64,000 nt of DNA from Eggerthella sinensis (lineage in GTDB: Bacteria > Actinomycetota > Coriobacteriia > Coriobacteriales > Eggerthellaceae), in NCBI RefSeq assembly GCF_003339815.1, contig NZ_PPTT01000025.1:1-64000 (forward strand). Reading direction: 5' to 3'. Under the pieces are notes generated by a model. That model searched no databases. It saw nothing but the letters and a program-made list of their open reading frames with translations, and had not been told where the DNA came from. Position 1 is the first letter of the stretch. Every line of letters begins with the position of its first letter. This document shows positions 20,425 to 29,898 of this stretch, in pieces. The position numbers were made by a program, and so were the translations under genes.

Positions 20425-20452
20425 GTTCCGGCGGTCTGCCGACCGCCGGAAC
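20425..20452 (+). terminator. Hairpin after the J-domain gene
   Basis: A perfect 12-bp stem (GTTCCGGCGGTC / GACCGCCGGAAC) with a 4-nt loop starts immediately after the stop codon. No T-run follows, so it may be a weak terminator or a stability element before the 222-nt gap to the Hsp70 gene. Confidence 0.5.
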
Positions 20453-20646
20453 GAAGCCGACGCTGCGGCTTCCCGTGGCACCCGATCTCGCGGCGAGGTC
20501 GAGGGCTCGCGTACCGAAGTACGCTTCGCCCTCGCCCTCCCCACGATATCGGGCACCACGGAAATCCTCGCTGACGTTACGAACGACCCGTACTACCTGT
20601 GACTACCTGCGATTCGCACCGCAAACCCAACCGAAAGGACGCACTC

Positions 20647-22419
20647 ATGGCTACCATCGGAATCGATCTCGGCACGACGAACAGCTGCGCGGCGGCGGTG
20701 GAGGGCGGGCGGCCCGCCATCATCCCGAACGCGGAAGGGGAGCGCACCACGCCCAGCGTCATCGCGTTCTCGAAAGACGGCGAGCGCCTCGTGGGCACCA
20801 TCGCGTGCCGCCAGGCGGCGGTGAACCCCGATCGCACCATCGAGTCGGTGAAGCGCCGCATGGGCGACACGTGGCGCGCCACGGTGGACGGCAAGGCCTA
20901 CTCGCCGCAGGAGCTGTCAGCCATGATCCTGCGCAAGCTGCGCATCGACGCCGAAGCCTTCCTCGCCCAGGACGTCACCGACGCCGTCATCACGGTGCCC
21001 GCCTACTTCGACGACGCCCAGCGCCAGGCCACGAAGGACGCGGGGCGCATCGCGGGCCTCAACGTGCTGCGTATCATCAACGAGCCCACGGCCGCCGCGC
21101 TCGCGTACGGCTTGGACAACGGCCGTCAGCAGAAGGTGATGGTGTACGACCTGGGCGGCGGCACCTTCGACGTGTCGGTCATCGAAATCGGCGACGGCGT
21201 CATCGAAGTGCTGGCCACCTCGGGCGACAACCACCTGGGCGGCGACGACTTCGACGAGCGTGTGACCGCGTACCTCGTGGACGCGTTCAAGCGAGAGCAC
21301 GGCGTCGACCTGCGCGGCAACCAGGCGGCCCTGCAGCGCGTGAAGGAGGCCGCGCGCGAGGCGAAGAAGGAGCTTTCGTCCCTCGACACGGCGCACGTGA
21401 ACCTGCCGTTCCTCGCACAGGGCGCGGCCGGCCCGCTGCACCTCGAGGCCACGCTGTCGCGCGCCGCGTTCAACGACATGACGCGCGATCTGGTGGAGCG
21501 TACGACGGGCCCCGTGCAAAACGCCCTGAACGACGCGGGCATCGCCGCTTCCGAGCTGGGCTGCGTGCTGCTCGTGGGCGGTTCGACGCGCATTCCCGCC
21601 GTGCAGGACCACGTGAAGAAGCTCACGGGCAAGGAGCCGTCCGCTTCCATCAACCCCGACGAGTGCGTGGCCATGGGCGCCGCCATGCAGGGCGCCACGC
21701 TGTCGGGCTCGGCGACGGGCCTCGTCAAGGCCGACAACAGCATCCTGTTGCTCGACGTCACGCCGCTGTCGCTGTCCATCGAGACGGTGGGCGGCGTGGC
21801 CACGCGCCTCGTCGAGCGCAACACGACGCTGCCCGTGCACTACTCGCAGGTGTTCAGCACGGCTGCGGCGTTCCAGACGAGCGTCGAGATCAAGGTGCTG
21901 CAAGGCGAGCGCCCCATGGCGGCCGACAACAAGGCCATCGGCACGTTCAAGCTCAAGGGCATCAAGCGCGCCCCTGCCGGCGCCCCGCAAATCGAAGTGA
22001 CGTTCGACATCGACGCGAACGGCATCCTCACCGTGTCGGCGAAGGACCTCGACACGGGCAAGCAGCAGTCCATCACCATCGACGATTCGGGTCGCATGTC
22101 CGACGACGACATCGACCGCGCCATCCGCGACGCCGAGCAGTACGCCGCGCAGGACGGCGAGCGCCGCGATCTCATGGTGCTGCGCGAGGAGGGCCAACGC
22201 CTCGCGAACGAGGCCAACCGCGCGCTCACCCAGGTGGGAAAACAGCTGGAGAAGGAAGAGAAGAAGCAGATCAAAGCCGATGTCGCAGGCCTGCAGAAGC
22301 TGCTGGGCAAGAAGCTGGACAAGCTGGACGCGGGCGACGCCGATGCGTTGCGCGCGGCGACGGCGCAGCTCGAGCAGTCGAGCGCCCGGGCCCGCGCGCT
22401 TATGGCCGAGCAGGCCTAG
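20647..22419 (+). CDS. dnaK: Hsp70 chaperone (DnaK family)
   Basis: The ATG at 20647 follows AAAGGA and gives 590 residues (upstream in-frame starts are less likely). The ATPase domain shows GIDLGTTNS (residues 4-12), the phosphate 2 loop [10 protein letters not shown] and [11 protein letters not shown]. The substrate domain has [17 protein letters not shown] and the lid is short. The protein is some 40-50 residues shorter at the C terminus than E. coli DnaK and lacks its EEVKDKK-type tail. grpE and hrcA are absent here, so this may be a specialised second Hsp70 partnered with the upstream J-protein. Confidence 0.93.
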   Translation: MATIGIDLGTTNSCAAAVEGGRPAIIPNAEGERTTPSVIAFSKDGERLVGTIACRQAAVNPDRTIESVKRRMGDTWRATVDGKAYSPQELSAMILRKLRIDAEAFLAQDVTDAVITVPAYFDDAQRQATKDAGRIAGLNVLRIINEPTAAALAYGLDNGRQQKVMVYDLGGGTFDVSVIEIGDGVIEVLATSGDNHLGGDDFDERVTAYLVDAFKREHGVDLRGNQAALQRVKEAAREAKKELSSLDTAHVNLPFLAQGAAGPLHLEATLSRAAFNDMTRDLVERTTGPVQNALNDAGIAASELGCVLLVGGSTRIPAVQDHVKKLTGKEPSASINPDECVAMGAAMQGATLSGSATGLVKADNSILLLDVTPLSLSIETVGGVATRLVERNTTLPVHYSQVFSTAAAFQTSVEIKVLQGERPMAADNKAIGTFKLKGIKRAPAGAPQIEVTFDIDANGILTVSAKDLDTGKQQSITIDDSGRMSDDDIDRAIRDAEQYAAQDGERRDLMVLREEGQRLANEANRALTQVGKQLEKEEKKQIKADVAGLQKLLGKKLDKLDAGDADALRAATAQLEQSSARARALMAEQA

Positions 22420-22543
22420 CCGTCCTGCAACCCTCAGCGTCCTGCTGCGCTTTTGACGGGGTTTTGCGGGAAAGACGGTCGCGACGCGATGGGCTTTGGT
22501 ACAATACGGCCCATCGATTGTATGTCGAAAGGATTGAACCATC

Positions 22544-23170
22544 ATGAATATCGTGTTGTTGGGAGCGCCGGGTGCCGGTAAGGGCACGCAGGCAGCCAAG
22601 CTGGTTGAAGAGTTCGGCACGCCGCACATCTCCACGGGCGACATGCTGCGCGCCGCGGTGAAGGCCGGCACGCCGCTGGGCCAGAAGGCGAAGTCCTACA
22701 TGGACGCGGGCGACCTCGTGCCCGATGATGTTATCATCGGCCTCGTCACCGAGCGCTTGCAGGACCCGGATACCGAGAAGGGCTTCATCCTCGACGGCTT
22801 CCCGCGCACGTCCGCCCAGGCGGTCGCGCTCGACGCCGAGCTGTCGAAGCTGGGCCGTCCGCTCGACGCCGCCCTGCTCGTGGACGTCGACCCCGAGGTC
22901 ATTGTCAAGCGCCTCACGTCGCGCCGCATGTGCCGCGACTGCAACTACATCGGCACCGCTGCCGACATCACGTGCCCGAAGTGCGGCGGCGAGATGTACC
23001 AGCGCGACGACGACAACGAGGCCACGGTGCGCAACCGCCTCGACGTGTACGAGAAGTCCACGGCGCCGCTCATCGACTACTATCGCGGCTGCGACCTGCT
23101 CGTCTCCATCGACGGCGACCGCGATCCGAACGTCGTGTACGGCGACGTGAAGCAGGCGCTCGGCCTGTAA
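22544..23170 (+). CDS. adk: Adenylate kinase
   Basis: The 208-residue enzyme interconverts ATP + AMP and 2 ADP. It has the P-loop GAPGAGKGTQ (residues 7-16), AMP-site residues in STGDMLR, GFPRT, and a long-form lid with four cysteines (CRDC near 127, CPKC near 147) that probably bind zinc. In many bacteria adk follows secY directly; here about 4.8 kb intervene and map/infA do not follow. GAAAGGA precedes the ATG. Confidence 0.97.
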   Translation: MNIVLLGAPGAGKGTQAAKLVEEFGTPHISTGDMLRAAVKAGTPLGQKAKSYMDAGDLVPDDVIIGLVTERLQDPDTEKGFILDGFPRTSAQAVALDAELSKLGRPLDAALLVDVDPEVIVKRLTSRRMCRDCNYIGTAADITCPKCGGEMYQRDDDNEATVRNRLDVYEKSTAPLIDYYRGCDLLVSIDGDRDPNVVYGDVKQALGL

Positions 23171-23204
23171 GCGCGCCGCGCGCAGCTTTTTGCACGCATT
23201 CTTG

Positions 23205-23243
23205 AAGGCGGAAGGGGCTTGAGCTGCCCCCTCCGCCTTTTTT
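23205..23243 (+). terminator. Rho-independent terminator after adk
   Basis: A 14-bp stem with one mismatch (AAGGCGGAAGGGGC / GCCCCCTCCGCCTT) and a 7-nt loop is followed by TTTTTT. Confidence 0.9.
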
Positions 23244-23264
23244 CATCTATAATCCGTTACCAGT

Positions 23265-25442
23265 ATGCCTACCGTTCGACAGAACATATCCTACGCCTAC
23301 CAGGGCTTCATGAGCAGGCACCGGCCTGCCGTGCGGCATCTCGTGAAGAGTGCGCTCGCCATCGTGGTGATCGCGCTCGTGCTTGAGACGTTCCTGTTCA
23401 ATATGAACTACTTCACGTCGGCGAAGTACAACACCATCTCGCTCAACGACAAGCTCACGTTGCAAGAGACCACCGACGACCAGTACAAGGTGACCGCGGT
23501 GAACCACGTGCTGGAGTTCTCGAACCTCAACACCGAGGTCCACAACATCTGGCTCAACTTCGACTATTTGCAGCCCGCGCAAGAGGTGACGGTGAAAATC
23601 CAGTTCACCGACGATGCGCACCATACCTACTTCGATTCCACCGAGTACACGGTGGGCGTGCCGCCCGTCGAGGTGTCCACGTTCTCGGATCAGAGCGAGT
23701 ACATCAATCTCAACACCACGGGCCTCGTGAAGAACCTGCGCATCGAGATCACCGGCGACGACGTGAGCTATCCCATCAAGCTGACGGACGTGTGCCTCAA
23801 CGCGCACCATCCCTTCGACTTCAACATGACGCGCTTCGTCTTCTGCATCGGGCTGTTCAGCCTTGCGTTCGCCTTCCGTCCGCGGTCGGCCATCTACCGC
23901 ATCGGCATCGTGGACGAGCCGCGGAAGTCGAAGGCGGCCATCATCGCCACCGTCGCCATCGAGGTATGCCTGCTCAGCTCGTACCTGTTCCTGGGCTCGA
24001 ACCTCGTGGGCGTGGCCACGTCGAGCTACAACAGCGGTTCGTGGGACGGCACGAGCATCGTCAACACCTTCGAGGTGGGCGGCGACAACGCGCAGCAGTA
24101 CGCCGAGCTGGCGAAGGCGATGGCGCACGGTCAGCTGTACCTCGAGCAGGAGCCGCCGCAGTGGCTGCAGGACTCCGACGACCCCTACGACAAGGGCGCG
24201 CGCGACGAGGCGCAGAAGGAGACAGGGGAGCCGTACCTGTTCGACGTGGCCTACCACGACGGACACTACTACGTTTACTTCGGCGTGGTGCCGGTCATCC
24301 TGTTCTACCTGCCGTTCTATCTGCTCACGGGTGCGAACTTCCCCACGGCCATCGGCGTGCTCATCGCGGTGGTGGCGTTCGTGCTGGGATGCTCGGCGCT
24401 ACTCGACCGCTTCGCGCGCTACCACTTCAAACGGGTGAGCCTGGGGCTGTACCTGCTGCTGCAGATACCGCTCGTCATGTGCTGCGGCGTGCTGTACCTG
24501 CTGAAGTTCCCGACGTTCTACTCGCTGCCCATCGCGCTCGGGCTGGCGTTCTCGGTGTGGGGCCTGTACTTCTGGATGAAGGGCCGCGCCTCGTCGGGGC
24601 CCGAGAAGTGGTACCTGGCCGGGTCGCTGTGCATGGCGCTCGTGGCGGGGTGCCGCCCGCAGCTGCTCGTGCTGTCGCTGCTGGCGTTTCCGCTGTTCTG
24701 GCGCACGTACATCACGAAGCGCCGGCTGTTCACGCCGCGGGGCGCACGCGAGTTCGCGTGCTTGGCCGCGCCGTACGCCGTGGTGGCCGCGGGCCTCATG
24801 GGGTACAACTACGCGCGCTTCGGTTCGTTCACGGACTTCGGCGCGAACTACAACCTCACGGTGAACGACATGACGAAGCGCGGGTGGAACATCGGCCGCT
24901 TGGCGCCGGCGCTCTTCGCGTACTTCCTGCAACCGCCGAGCGCGACGGGCGTGTTCCCGTACCTGCAACCGGCGCCGTTCGATACCACGTACATGGGACA
25001 GACCATCAAGGAAGTCACCTTCGGCGGCATCCTGGCCTGCCTGCCCGTGCTGTGGGTGCTGCCGTTCGCGAAGCGCATCCTGCAGCTGCGGTTCAGCCAA
25101 CGCTCCACGCGCACCATCGCCGGCGTCATCATCGTGCTCATCCTGGGCGGCGTCATCGTGGCGCTGGCCGATGCGGAGATGGCCGGCATCCTGCAACGCT
25201 ACTTCGCCGACTTCAGCTTCATGTTCCTGGCGGCCGTCGTGCTGCTCGCGTTCATCGTGAACGAGAACCTGACGCCCGGCTCCACGACGCAGAACCTGCT
25301 CATGAGGGTGCTGCTGGCGCTCGTGGCGCTGTCGGTGCTGTACGTGGCCCTGTTGTGCTTCGTTCCCGAAACAGGTTGGTATTCCGACGTGTATCCGTGG
25401 GCGTATCGGAATATCCTGGAAACCGCGCAGTTCTGGACATAG
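23265..25442 (+). CDS. Polytopic membrane protein, possible GT-C-type glycosyltransferase
   Basis: The 725-residue protein has one N-terminal membrane segment (about residues 25-45) and an extracytoplasmic beta-rich domain (about 50-185). A polytopic region with roughly ten hydrophobic segments makes up the rest. Between segments lies a hydrophilic loop with GGDNAQQYAELAKAM and, later, DVAYHDGHYYVYFGVVPVIL. This architecture resembles GT-C-fold glycosyltransferases that use lipid-linked sugars, but I see no certain DxD/ExD catalytic motif. It stands alone between a terminator and nagB. Function remains unassigned. Confidence 0.72.
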   Translation: MPTVRQNISYAYQGFMSRHRPAVRHLVKSALAIVVIALVLETFLFNMNYFTSAKYNTISLNDKLTLQETTDDQYKVTAVNHVLEFSNLNTEVHNIWLNFDYLQPAQEVTVKIQFTDDAHHTYFDSTEYTVGVPPVEVSTFSDQSEYINLNTTGLVKNLRIEITGDDVSYPIKLTDVCLNAHHPFDFNMTRFVFCIGLFSLAFAFRPRSAIYRIGIVDEPRKSKAAIIATVAIEVCLLSSYLFLGSNLVGVATSSYNSGSWDGTSIVNTFEVGGDNAQQYAELAKAMAHGQLYLEQEPPQWLQDSDDPYDKGARDEAQKETGEPYLFDVAYHDGHYYVYFGVVPVILFYLPFYLLTGANFPTAIGVLIAVVAFVLGCSALLDRFARYHFKRVSLGLYLLLQIPLVMCCGVLYLLKFPTFYSLPIALGLAFSVWGLYFWMKGRASSGPEKWYLAGSLCMALVAGCRPQLLVLSLLAFPLFWRTYITKRRLFTPRGAREFACLAAPYAVVAAGLMGYNYARFGSFTDFGANYNLTVNDMTKRGWNIGRLAPALFAYFLQPPSATGVFPYLQPAPFDTTYMGQTIKEVTFGGILACLPVLWVLPFAKRILQLRFSQRSTRTIAGVIIVLILGGVIVALADAEMAGILQRYFADFSFMFLAAVVLLAFIVNENLTPGSTTQNLLMRVLLALVALSVLYVALLCFVPETGWYSDVYPWAYRNILETAQFWT

Positions 25443-25484
25443 ATTCGCATTCGTAGCAGCTTGATTTGAGAGAAGAGAGGTTCT

Positions 25485-26213
25485 ATGGAATTCATCATCG
25501 CCGAGAGCACTGAGGACATGAGCCGTCAGGCGGCCGACCGCATCGCATCGTTCGTCACGGCCGACCCCTCGTGCGTGTTGGGCCTGGCAACGGGCACGAC
25601 GCCCATCGGCCTGTACGCGTGTCTCGTTGACGATTGCGCGCAGGGCAAGCTCAGCTTCGCCGATGTGACCACGTTCAACCTGGACGAGTACCGCGGCCTC
25701 GCGCCCGAGCACGATCAGAGCTACCGCTACTTCATGAAGCAGCACCTGTTCGACCATGTGGACATCGACCAGGCGCGCACGCACGTGCCCGAAGGGTCGA
25801 ACCCCGATGCCGAAGCCGTGTGCGCCGCCTACGAGCAGGCCATCGAAGAGGCGGGCGGCGTCGACCTGCAGCTGCTGGGTCTCGGGCCGAACGGGCACAT
25901 CGGCTTCAACGAGCCCGAGGACACGTTCCCGAAGACCACGCACTGCGTCGACCTCACCGAGAGCACCATCCAGGCGAACAGCCGCCTGTTCGACTCCGTC
26001 GACGAGGTGCCGCGCCAGGCGTACACCATGGGCATCGGCACCATCATGGCCGCGCGCAGCGTGCTCGTGGTGGTGGAGGGTTCCCATAAGGCCGAGATCG
26101 TGAAGCAGGCGTTCTTCGGCCCGGTGACGCCCGAGGTGCCGGCGTCCATCCTGCAGTTCCATCCCAACGCCACCGTCATCGTGGATCCGGCAGCGGGTGC
26201 GCTGTGCAAATAG
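25485..26213 (+). CDS. nagB: Glucosamine-6-phosphate deaminase
   Basis: The 242-residue enzyme converts glucosamine-6-phosphate to fructose-6-phosphate and ammonia. GLATGTTPIGLY binds phosphate. The catalytic block TFNLDEYRGL, the active-site loop LGLGPNGHIGFNEP and the C-terminal PASILQFH are all present. AGAGAGG precedes the ATG. Its last codons overlap the GTG start of nagA, so both enzymes should be made together as the final steps of amino-sugar catabolism. Confidence 0.97.
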   Translation: MEFIIAESTEDMSRQAADRIASFVTADPSCVLGLATGTTPIGLYACLVDDCAQGKLSFADVTTFNLDEYRGLAPEHDQSYRYFMKQHLFDHVDIDQARTHVPEGSNPDAEAVCAAYEQAIEEAGGVDLQLLGLGPNGHIGFNEPEDTFPKTTHCVDLTESTIQANSRLFDSVDEVPRQAYTMGIGTIMAARSVLVVVEGSHKAEIVKQAFFGPVTPEVPASILQFHPNATVIVDPAAGALCK

Positions 26214-27349
26214 CGGGCGGATCGGTTCTGACGGGGGAGGGGTTCGTCCCTGCCGACGTGCTCGTCGAAGGCGAGCGCTTCGCGGCTGTCGCGCCGCGGG
26301 ACGAGGCGGCTGCCCCTGCGGGCGCTGCCGACGAGGCCGTGCTCGACGCGACGGGGTGCTACGTCATCCCCGGCCTCATCGACCTGCATTTCCACGGGTG
26401 CGTGGGGCACGACTTCTGCGACGGCACGGAAGAGGCGGTGGACGCCATCGCGCGGCACGAAGCGTCGTGCGGCGTGACGGCCATCTGCCCGGCCACCATG
26501 ACGTATCCCGAGGACGTGCTCGGCCCTATCATGGACTGCGCGGCCGCCTACGCTGCCAAGCCCGACGGCGCGGCGCTCGTGGGCATCAACATGGAGGGGC
26601 CCTACATCTCGCCCGACAACATCGGCGCGCAGAATCCGGCCTACCTCCATCTGCCCGACGAGGCCATGTTCCGCCGGCTGCAGGAGCGTTCGGGTAACCT
26701 GATCAAGCTTGTGGACGTGGCGCCCGAAGTGGACGGCGCCCTCGACTTCATCGCTGCGGTGGCGCCCGATGTGCGCGTATCCATCGCGCACACGCAGGCC
26801 GACTACGACACCACGTGCGCGGCCATCGAGGCCGGCGCGCGGCAGATGACGCACCTGTGCAACGCCATGCCGCCGCTCCATCATCGCAAGCCGGGCCCCA
26901 TCGGCGCCGCCTTCGACAACCCGGAGGTCACGCCCGAGCTCATCGCCGACGGCGTGCACATCCACCCGTCCATGGTGCGCCTGCTGTTCACGGCTTTCGG
27001 CGGCGACCGCGTTATCCTCATCAGCGATTCGATGATGGCCACCGGTCTCGACGATGGCGAATACACGCTCGGCGGGCAGGACGTCACCGTGCGCGGCAAC
27101 GTGGCCACCCTGCACGACGGCACCATCGCCGGCTCGGCCACCGACCTCATGGCGTGCGTGCGCGTCGCCGTGCGCGACATGGGCATCCCCCTGGAAACCG
27201 CCGTACGCGCAGCAAGCGCCAACCCGGCCCGCGCCCTGGGAATCGAAGCCGACCGCGGCGCCATCGCGCCCGGCATGATAGCCGACGCCGTCATACTCGA
27301 CGAGAACCTCGAAGTAAAGCACGTGGTGGTGCGCGGGAACATAGTGTAG
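26204..27349 (+). CDS. nagA: N-acetylglucosamine-6-phosphate deacetylase
   Basis: The 381-residue amidohydrolase removes acetate from GlcNAc-6-phosphate. Metal ligands are visible in HFHG, MEGPYISP (Glu) and SIAHTQAD; THLCNAMPPLHHRKPG binds substrate, and SDSMMATG holds the catalytic Asp. The GTG start at 26204 overlaps nagB by 10 nt. The product feeds NagB. With nanE/nanK/nanA on the opposite strand it completes the route from sialic acid to fructose-6-phosphate. Confidence 0.96.
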   Translation: MQIAGGSVLTGEGFVPADVLVEGERFAAVAPRDEAAAPAGAADEAVLDATGCYVIPGLIDLHFHGCVGHDFCDGTEEAVDAIARHEASCGVTAICPATMTYPEDVLGPIMDCAAAYAAKPDGAALVGINMEGPYISPDNIGAQNPAYLHLPDEAMFRRLQERSGNLIKLVDVAPEVDGALDFIAAVAPDVRVSIAHTQADYDTTCAAIEAGARQMTHLCNAMPPLHHRKPGPIGAAFDNPEVTPELIADGVHIHPSMVRLLFTAFGGDRVILISDSMMATGLDDGEYTLGGQDVTVRGNVATLHDGTIAGSATDLMACVRVAVRDMGIPLETAVRAASANPARALGIEADRGAIAPGMIADAVILDENLEVKHVVVRGNIV

Positions 27350-27367
27350 CGCCAACAAGAGGCGCCC

Positions 27368-27486
27368 GCGAGCAGCCGGAGCTTTGCCCATGCAGCCGCG
27401 AGCAACCTGCACCTTGCCCATGTGCCGCGAGCAGCCGGAGCCTTCCCCATGCAGCCGCGAGCAACCTGCTCCCTCCCCCCTATGCG
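27368..27486. repeat. Four 29-30-bp repeats in A-B-A-B order
   Basis: Units start at 27368, 27398, 27427 and 27457, each opening with GCGAGCA. Units 1 and 3 continue with GCCGGAGC, and units 2 and 4 with ACCTG. The array therefore looks like a duplicated 59-bp pair. The units are contiguous, without spacers, so this is not CRISPR. Confidence 0.75.
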
Positions 27487-27589
27487 CGGCGGGATAACCT
27501 GCGGGATGCCGAGATTGCGCCCGCCGTGCAATGCATTGCTCCCGCAGGTCGTACGCGGGCGCAAAAGTGAAAGGTCCAGGTTGCTCTCG

Positions 27590-27686
27590 GTCGTATGGGA
27601 AAGGCGCAGGTTCATCGGCCCATGGAGGAAGCCCAGGTAGTACGCGGGCGCAAGGTGAGGCCCAGGTAGTACTCCGGCGCAAGGCC
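27590..27686. repeat. Repeats of the same family in opposite orientation
   Basis: Three or more 28-29-bp units share GCGCAGGTT or GCCCAGGTAGTAC cores. The clearest pair (27631 and 27660) share GCCCAGGTAGTAC followed by CGGCGCAAGG-like ends. Read on the minus strand they resemble the units at 27368-27486, so the region may be a large imperfect inverted structure. Confidence 0.6.
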
Positions 27687-27800
27687 CCGTCCCTAACCGG
27701 AGGGTGACGCTCGTGCTTCGTGTTGGCTGCTGTTTTCTCGGGATGCTGTTCGGCTCGTATACTTTCCTTGTACGGTTCAGGTAGAAGGAGAGGCAAGCCT

Positions 27801-29210
27801 ATGTCGATGGATGTCGTGATGCCCGTCGTCGGAGCATTGGCGGCGTTCGTCGCCTTGCTCGTCGTGTTGAAGGTCATGCGTGCGAAAGGCCTCAGCTTCA
27901 CGGTGCGCGTGTTCACGGCGTTGGGGCTGGGCATTCTTCTGGGGCTGGCCATGCAGCTGCTCATGGGCCGCGACGGGGAGGCAACTACCGTCGCGCTCGA
28001 TTGGATTTCCATCGTGGGGCAGGGCTATATCGCGCTGCTCAAGATGCTCGTCATGCCGCTCGTGTTCGTGGCCATCCTCGGCGCGTTCACGCGCGCGGAG
28101 GTCACGGAGCACTTCGGCCGCATCGCCGGGGTGGTGCTCGCCGTGCTGCTGGGCACGGTGACCGTTGCGGCCGTCATCGGCTGGGGCTCGGTGGTGCTCT
28201 CGGGGTTGACGCACGCGAGCTTTCTCGACGGCGCCGCACCCGACGCCTCGGAGTTGTCGGCGCTCACGTCGCAGCAGGGACAGGTTGCCGACCTCACGCT
28301 GCCGCAAGAGCTCCTCTCGTTCATTCCCACGAACCCCTTCGCCGACCTGGCCGGCCTGCGTTCCACGTCCACCATCGCGGTGGTCATCTTCTCGGCCATT
28401 CTGGGATGGGCGTACCTCAAGCTGCGCGATAAGGACGGCGAGCAGGCCGATTTCTTCAAGCGCCTCATCGACAGCCTGTACGGCATCGTCATGCGCGTGG
28501 TCGCCATGGTGCTGGGGCTTACGCCGTACGGCATCCTCGCGCTCATCGCGAAGGTGATGGCGACGAGCGACTATCTCGCCATCCTGGGGCTGGGGAAGTT
28601 CGTGCTCGTGTCGTACGCGGCGCTGTTCGCGGTGCTCGGCGTGCACGTGCTGATCCTCCTGGCGAACCGCGTGAGCCCCGTGACGTACTTCAAGAAGGCG
28701 TTTCCCGTGCTCAGCTTCGCGTTCGTGTCGCGTTCGAGCGCGGGCGCGCTGCCGCTCAACATCGAGACGCAGCATCGCGCGCTCGGCGTGGACGCCGCAT
28801 CGGCGAACCTGGCGGCCAGCTTCGGCATGTCCATCGGGCAGAACGGCTGCGCGGGCGTGTATCCGGCGATGCTGGCCACCATCGTAGCGCCCACCGTGGG
28901 CATCGACGTCCTGTCGCCGACGTTCTTCGTGCCCCTCTTCTTCGTCGTGGCCATCAGCTCGTTCGGCGTGGCGGGCGTGGGCGGCGGCGCCACGTTCGCA
29001 TCGCTCATCGTGCTGGGCACCATGGGCCTGCCCATCGAAGTGGTGGCCATCCTCGCGTCGGTGGAGCCGCTCGTGGACATGGGCCGTACCGCGCTCAACG
29101 TCAGCGACTCCATGGTGGCCGGCATCACCGCCTCCCACGCAACCGGCGGTTACGACCGGGCCGTGCTGCACGATACAGAAGCGTACGTGACGGGGGAGGG
29201 AGAGGTGTAG
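27801..29210 (+). CDS. Dicarboxylate/amino acid:cation symporter (possible cystine transporter)
   Basis: The 469-residue protein of the DAACS (GltP/TcyP) family has about eight membrane segments and two re-entrant loops. The serine-rich loop reads SRSSAGALPLNIE. SIGQNGCAGVYPAML occupies the position of the Asn-rich seventh helix, and GVGGGATFASL marks the second hairpin. These resemble TcyP-type cystine carriers more than glutamate carriers, but the substrate is uncertain. The ATG at 27801 follows AGAAGGAGAGG. It converges on nanE with only 5 nt between and has no clear link to sialic acid use. Confidence 0.85.
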   Translation: MSMDVVMPVVGALAAFVALLVVLKVMRAKGLSFTVRVFTALGLGILLGLAMQLLMGRDGEATTVALDWISIVGQGYIALLKMLVMPLVFVAILGAFTRAEVTEHFGRIAGVVLAVLLGTVTVAAVIGWGSVVLSGLTHASFLDGAAPDASELSALTSQQGQVADLTLPQELLSFIPTNPFADLAGLRSTSTIAVVIFSAILGWAYLKLRDKDGEQADFFKRLIDSLYGIVMRVVAMVLGLTPYGILALIAKVMATSDYLAILGLGKFVLVSYAALFAVLGVHVLILLANRVSPVTYFKKAFPVLSFAFVSRSSAGALPLNIETQHRALGVDAASANLAASFGMSIGQNGCAGVYPAMLATIVAPTVGIDVLSPTFFVPLFFVVAISSFGVAGVGGGATFASLIVLGTMGLPIEVVAILASVEPLVDMGRTALNVSDSMVAGITASHATGGYDRAVLHDTEAYVTGEGEV

Positions 29211-29215
29211 GGAGG

Positions 29216-29887
29216 TTACCCGATCGCTCCGGCGAACCATCCGGTGATGGACTGGGGGTGGGTGATGGCGGTTCCTACGACGATGGCGAAGGCTCCGGCA
29301 TCTATGGCGGCCCGCGCGTCCGCCGTCGTGTGGATGCGGCCTTCGCAGAACACGGGGGTGTCGCCGGCAACGGCAACGGCTTCGCGCAGGAACTCGAGGT
29401 CGGGGCCGTCGGTTTTCGCGCGGCCGCCCGGCACGTAGCCGGCAAGCGTGGTGGACACGATGTCGACGCCGGCCTCGAGGGCGCGGTGCACGTCGTCCAT
29501 GCAGGAGCAGTCGGCCATGATCAGCGTCTCGCCGCGCAGGGCTTCCACGGTTTCCGCGAACGTGCGCCCGTCGGGGCGGGGACGGGACGTGGCGTCGATG
29601 GCCACCACATCGGAGCCGGCGGCGATGCAGGCGCGAGCGTGGCGCAGCGTCGGCGTGATGTACACGCCTTCGTGTCCCTCCTTCCACAGGCCGATGACCG
29701 GCACCTCCACCTGGCCCTTGATGGCCGCGATATCGGCCAGGCCCTGGCAGCGGATGGCCGCCGCGCCGCCGCGCTCGGCGGACAGGGCCACCTGCGCCAT
29801 GGTTTCGGGGTGGCGCATCGGCTCGCCCACGTAGGCTTGGCAGCTGACGATGAGCTTGCCCTGCAAGCTGGCAATCAAAGTATCCAT
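29216..29887 (-). CDS. nanE: N-acetylmannosamine-6-phosphate 2-epimerase
   Basis: The 223-residue TIM-barrel enzyme converts ManNAc-6-phosphate to GlcNAc-6-phosphate. The start region LIVSCQA, GLWKEGHEGVYITP with the catalytic Lys, and VVAIDATSRPRP, MADCS and TTLAGY blocks are characteristic of NanE. AAGGAGCACC precedes the ATG. It is the last gene of nanA-nanK-nanE, 11 nt after nanK, and its product is the NagA substrate. Confidence 0.95.
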   Translation of the reverse strand: MDTLIASLQGKLIVSCQAYVGEPMRHPETMAQVALSAERGGAAAIRCQGLADIAAIKGQVEVPVIGLWKEGHEGVYITPTLRHARACIAAGSDVVAIDATSRPRPDGRTFAETVEALRGETLIMADCSCMDDVHRALEAGVDIVSTTLAGYVPGGRAKTDGPDLEFLREAVAVAGDTPVFCEGRIHTTADARAAIDAGAFAIVVGTAITHPQSITGWFAGAIG

Positions 29888-29898
29888 GCTGGTGCTCC

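Larger units (their letters stand above)
27350..27800. other. Repeat-rich intergenic region before the symporter
   Basis: This 451-nt gap contains two sets of 29-30-bp degenerate repeats in opposite orientation (27368-27486 and about 27590-27686). A linking stretch includes a copy of 'GTACGCGGGCGCAA' (27551-27564). Open frames here have no protein-like features. The RBS AGAAGGAGAGG lies just before 27801. A TATACT string at about 27757 could be a -10 element but lacks a good -35. Confidence 0.6.

Noticed and set aside
27368-27486. CRISPR array
   Set aside because: The repeats are contiguous and degenerate, there are no unique spacers of constant length, and no cas genes lie nearby.
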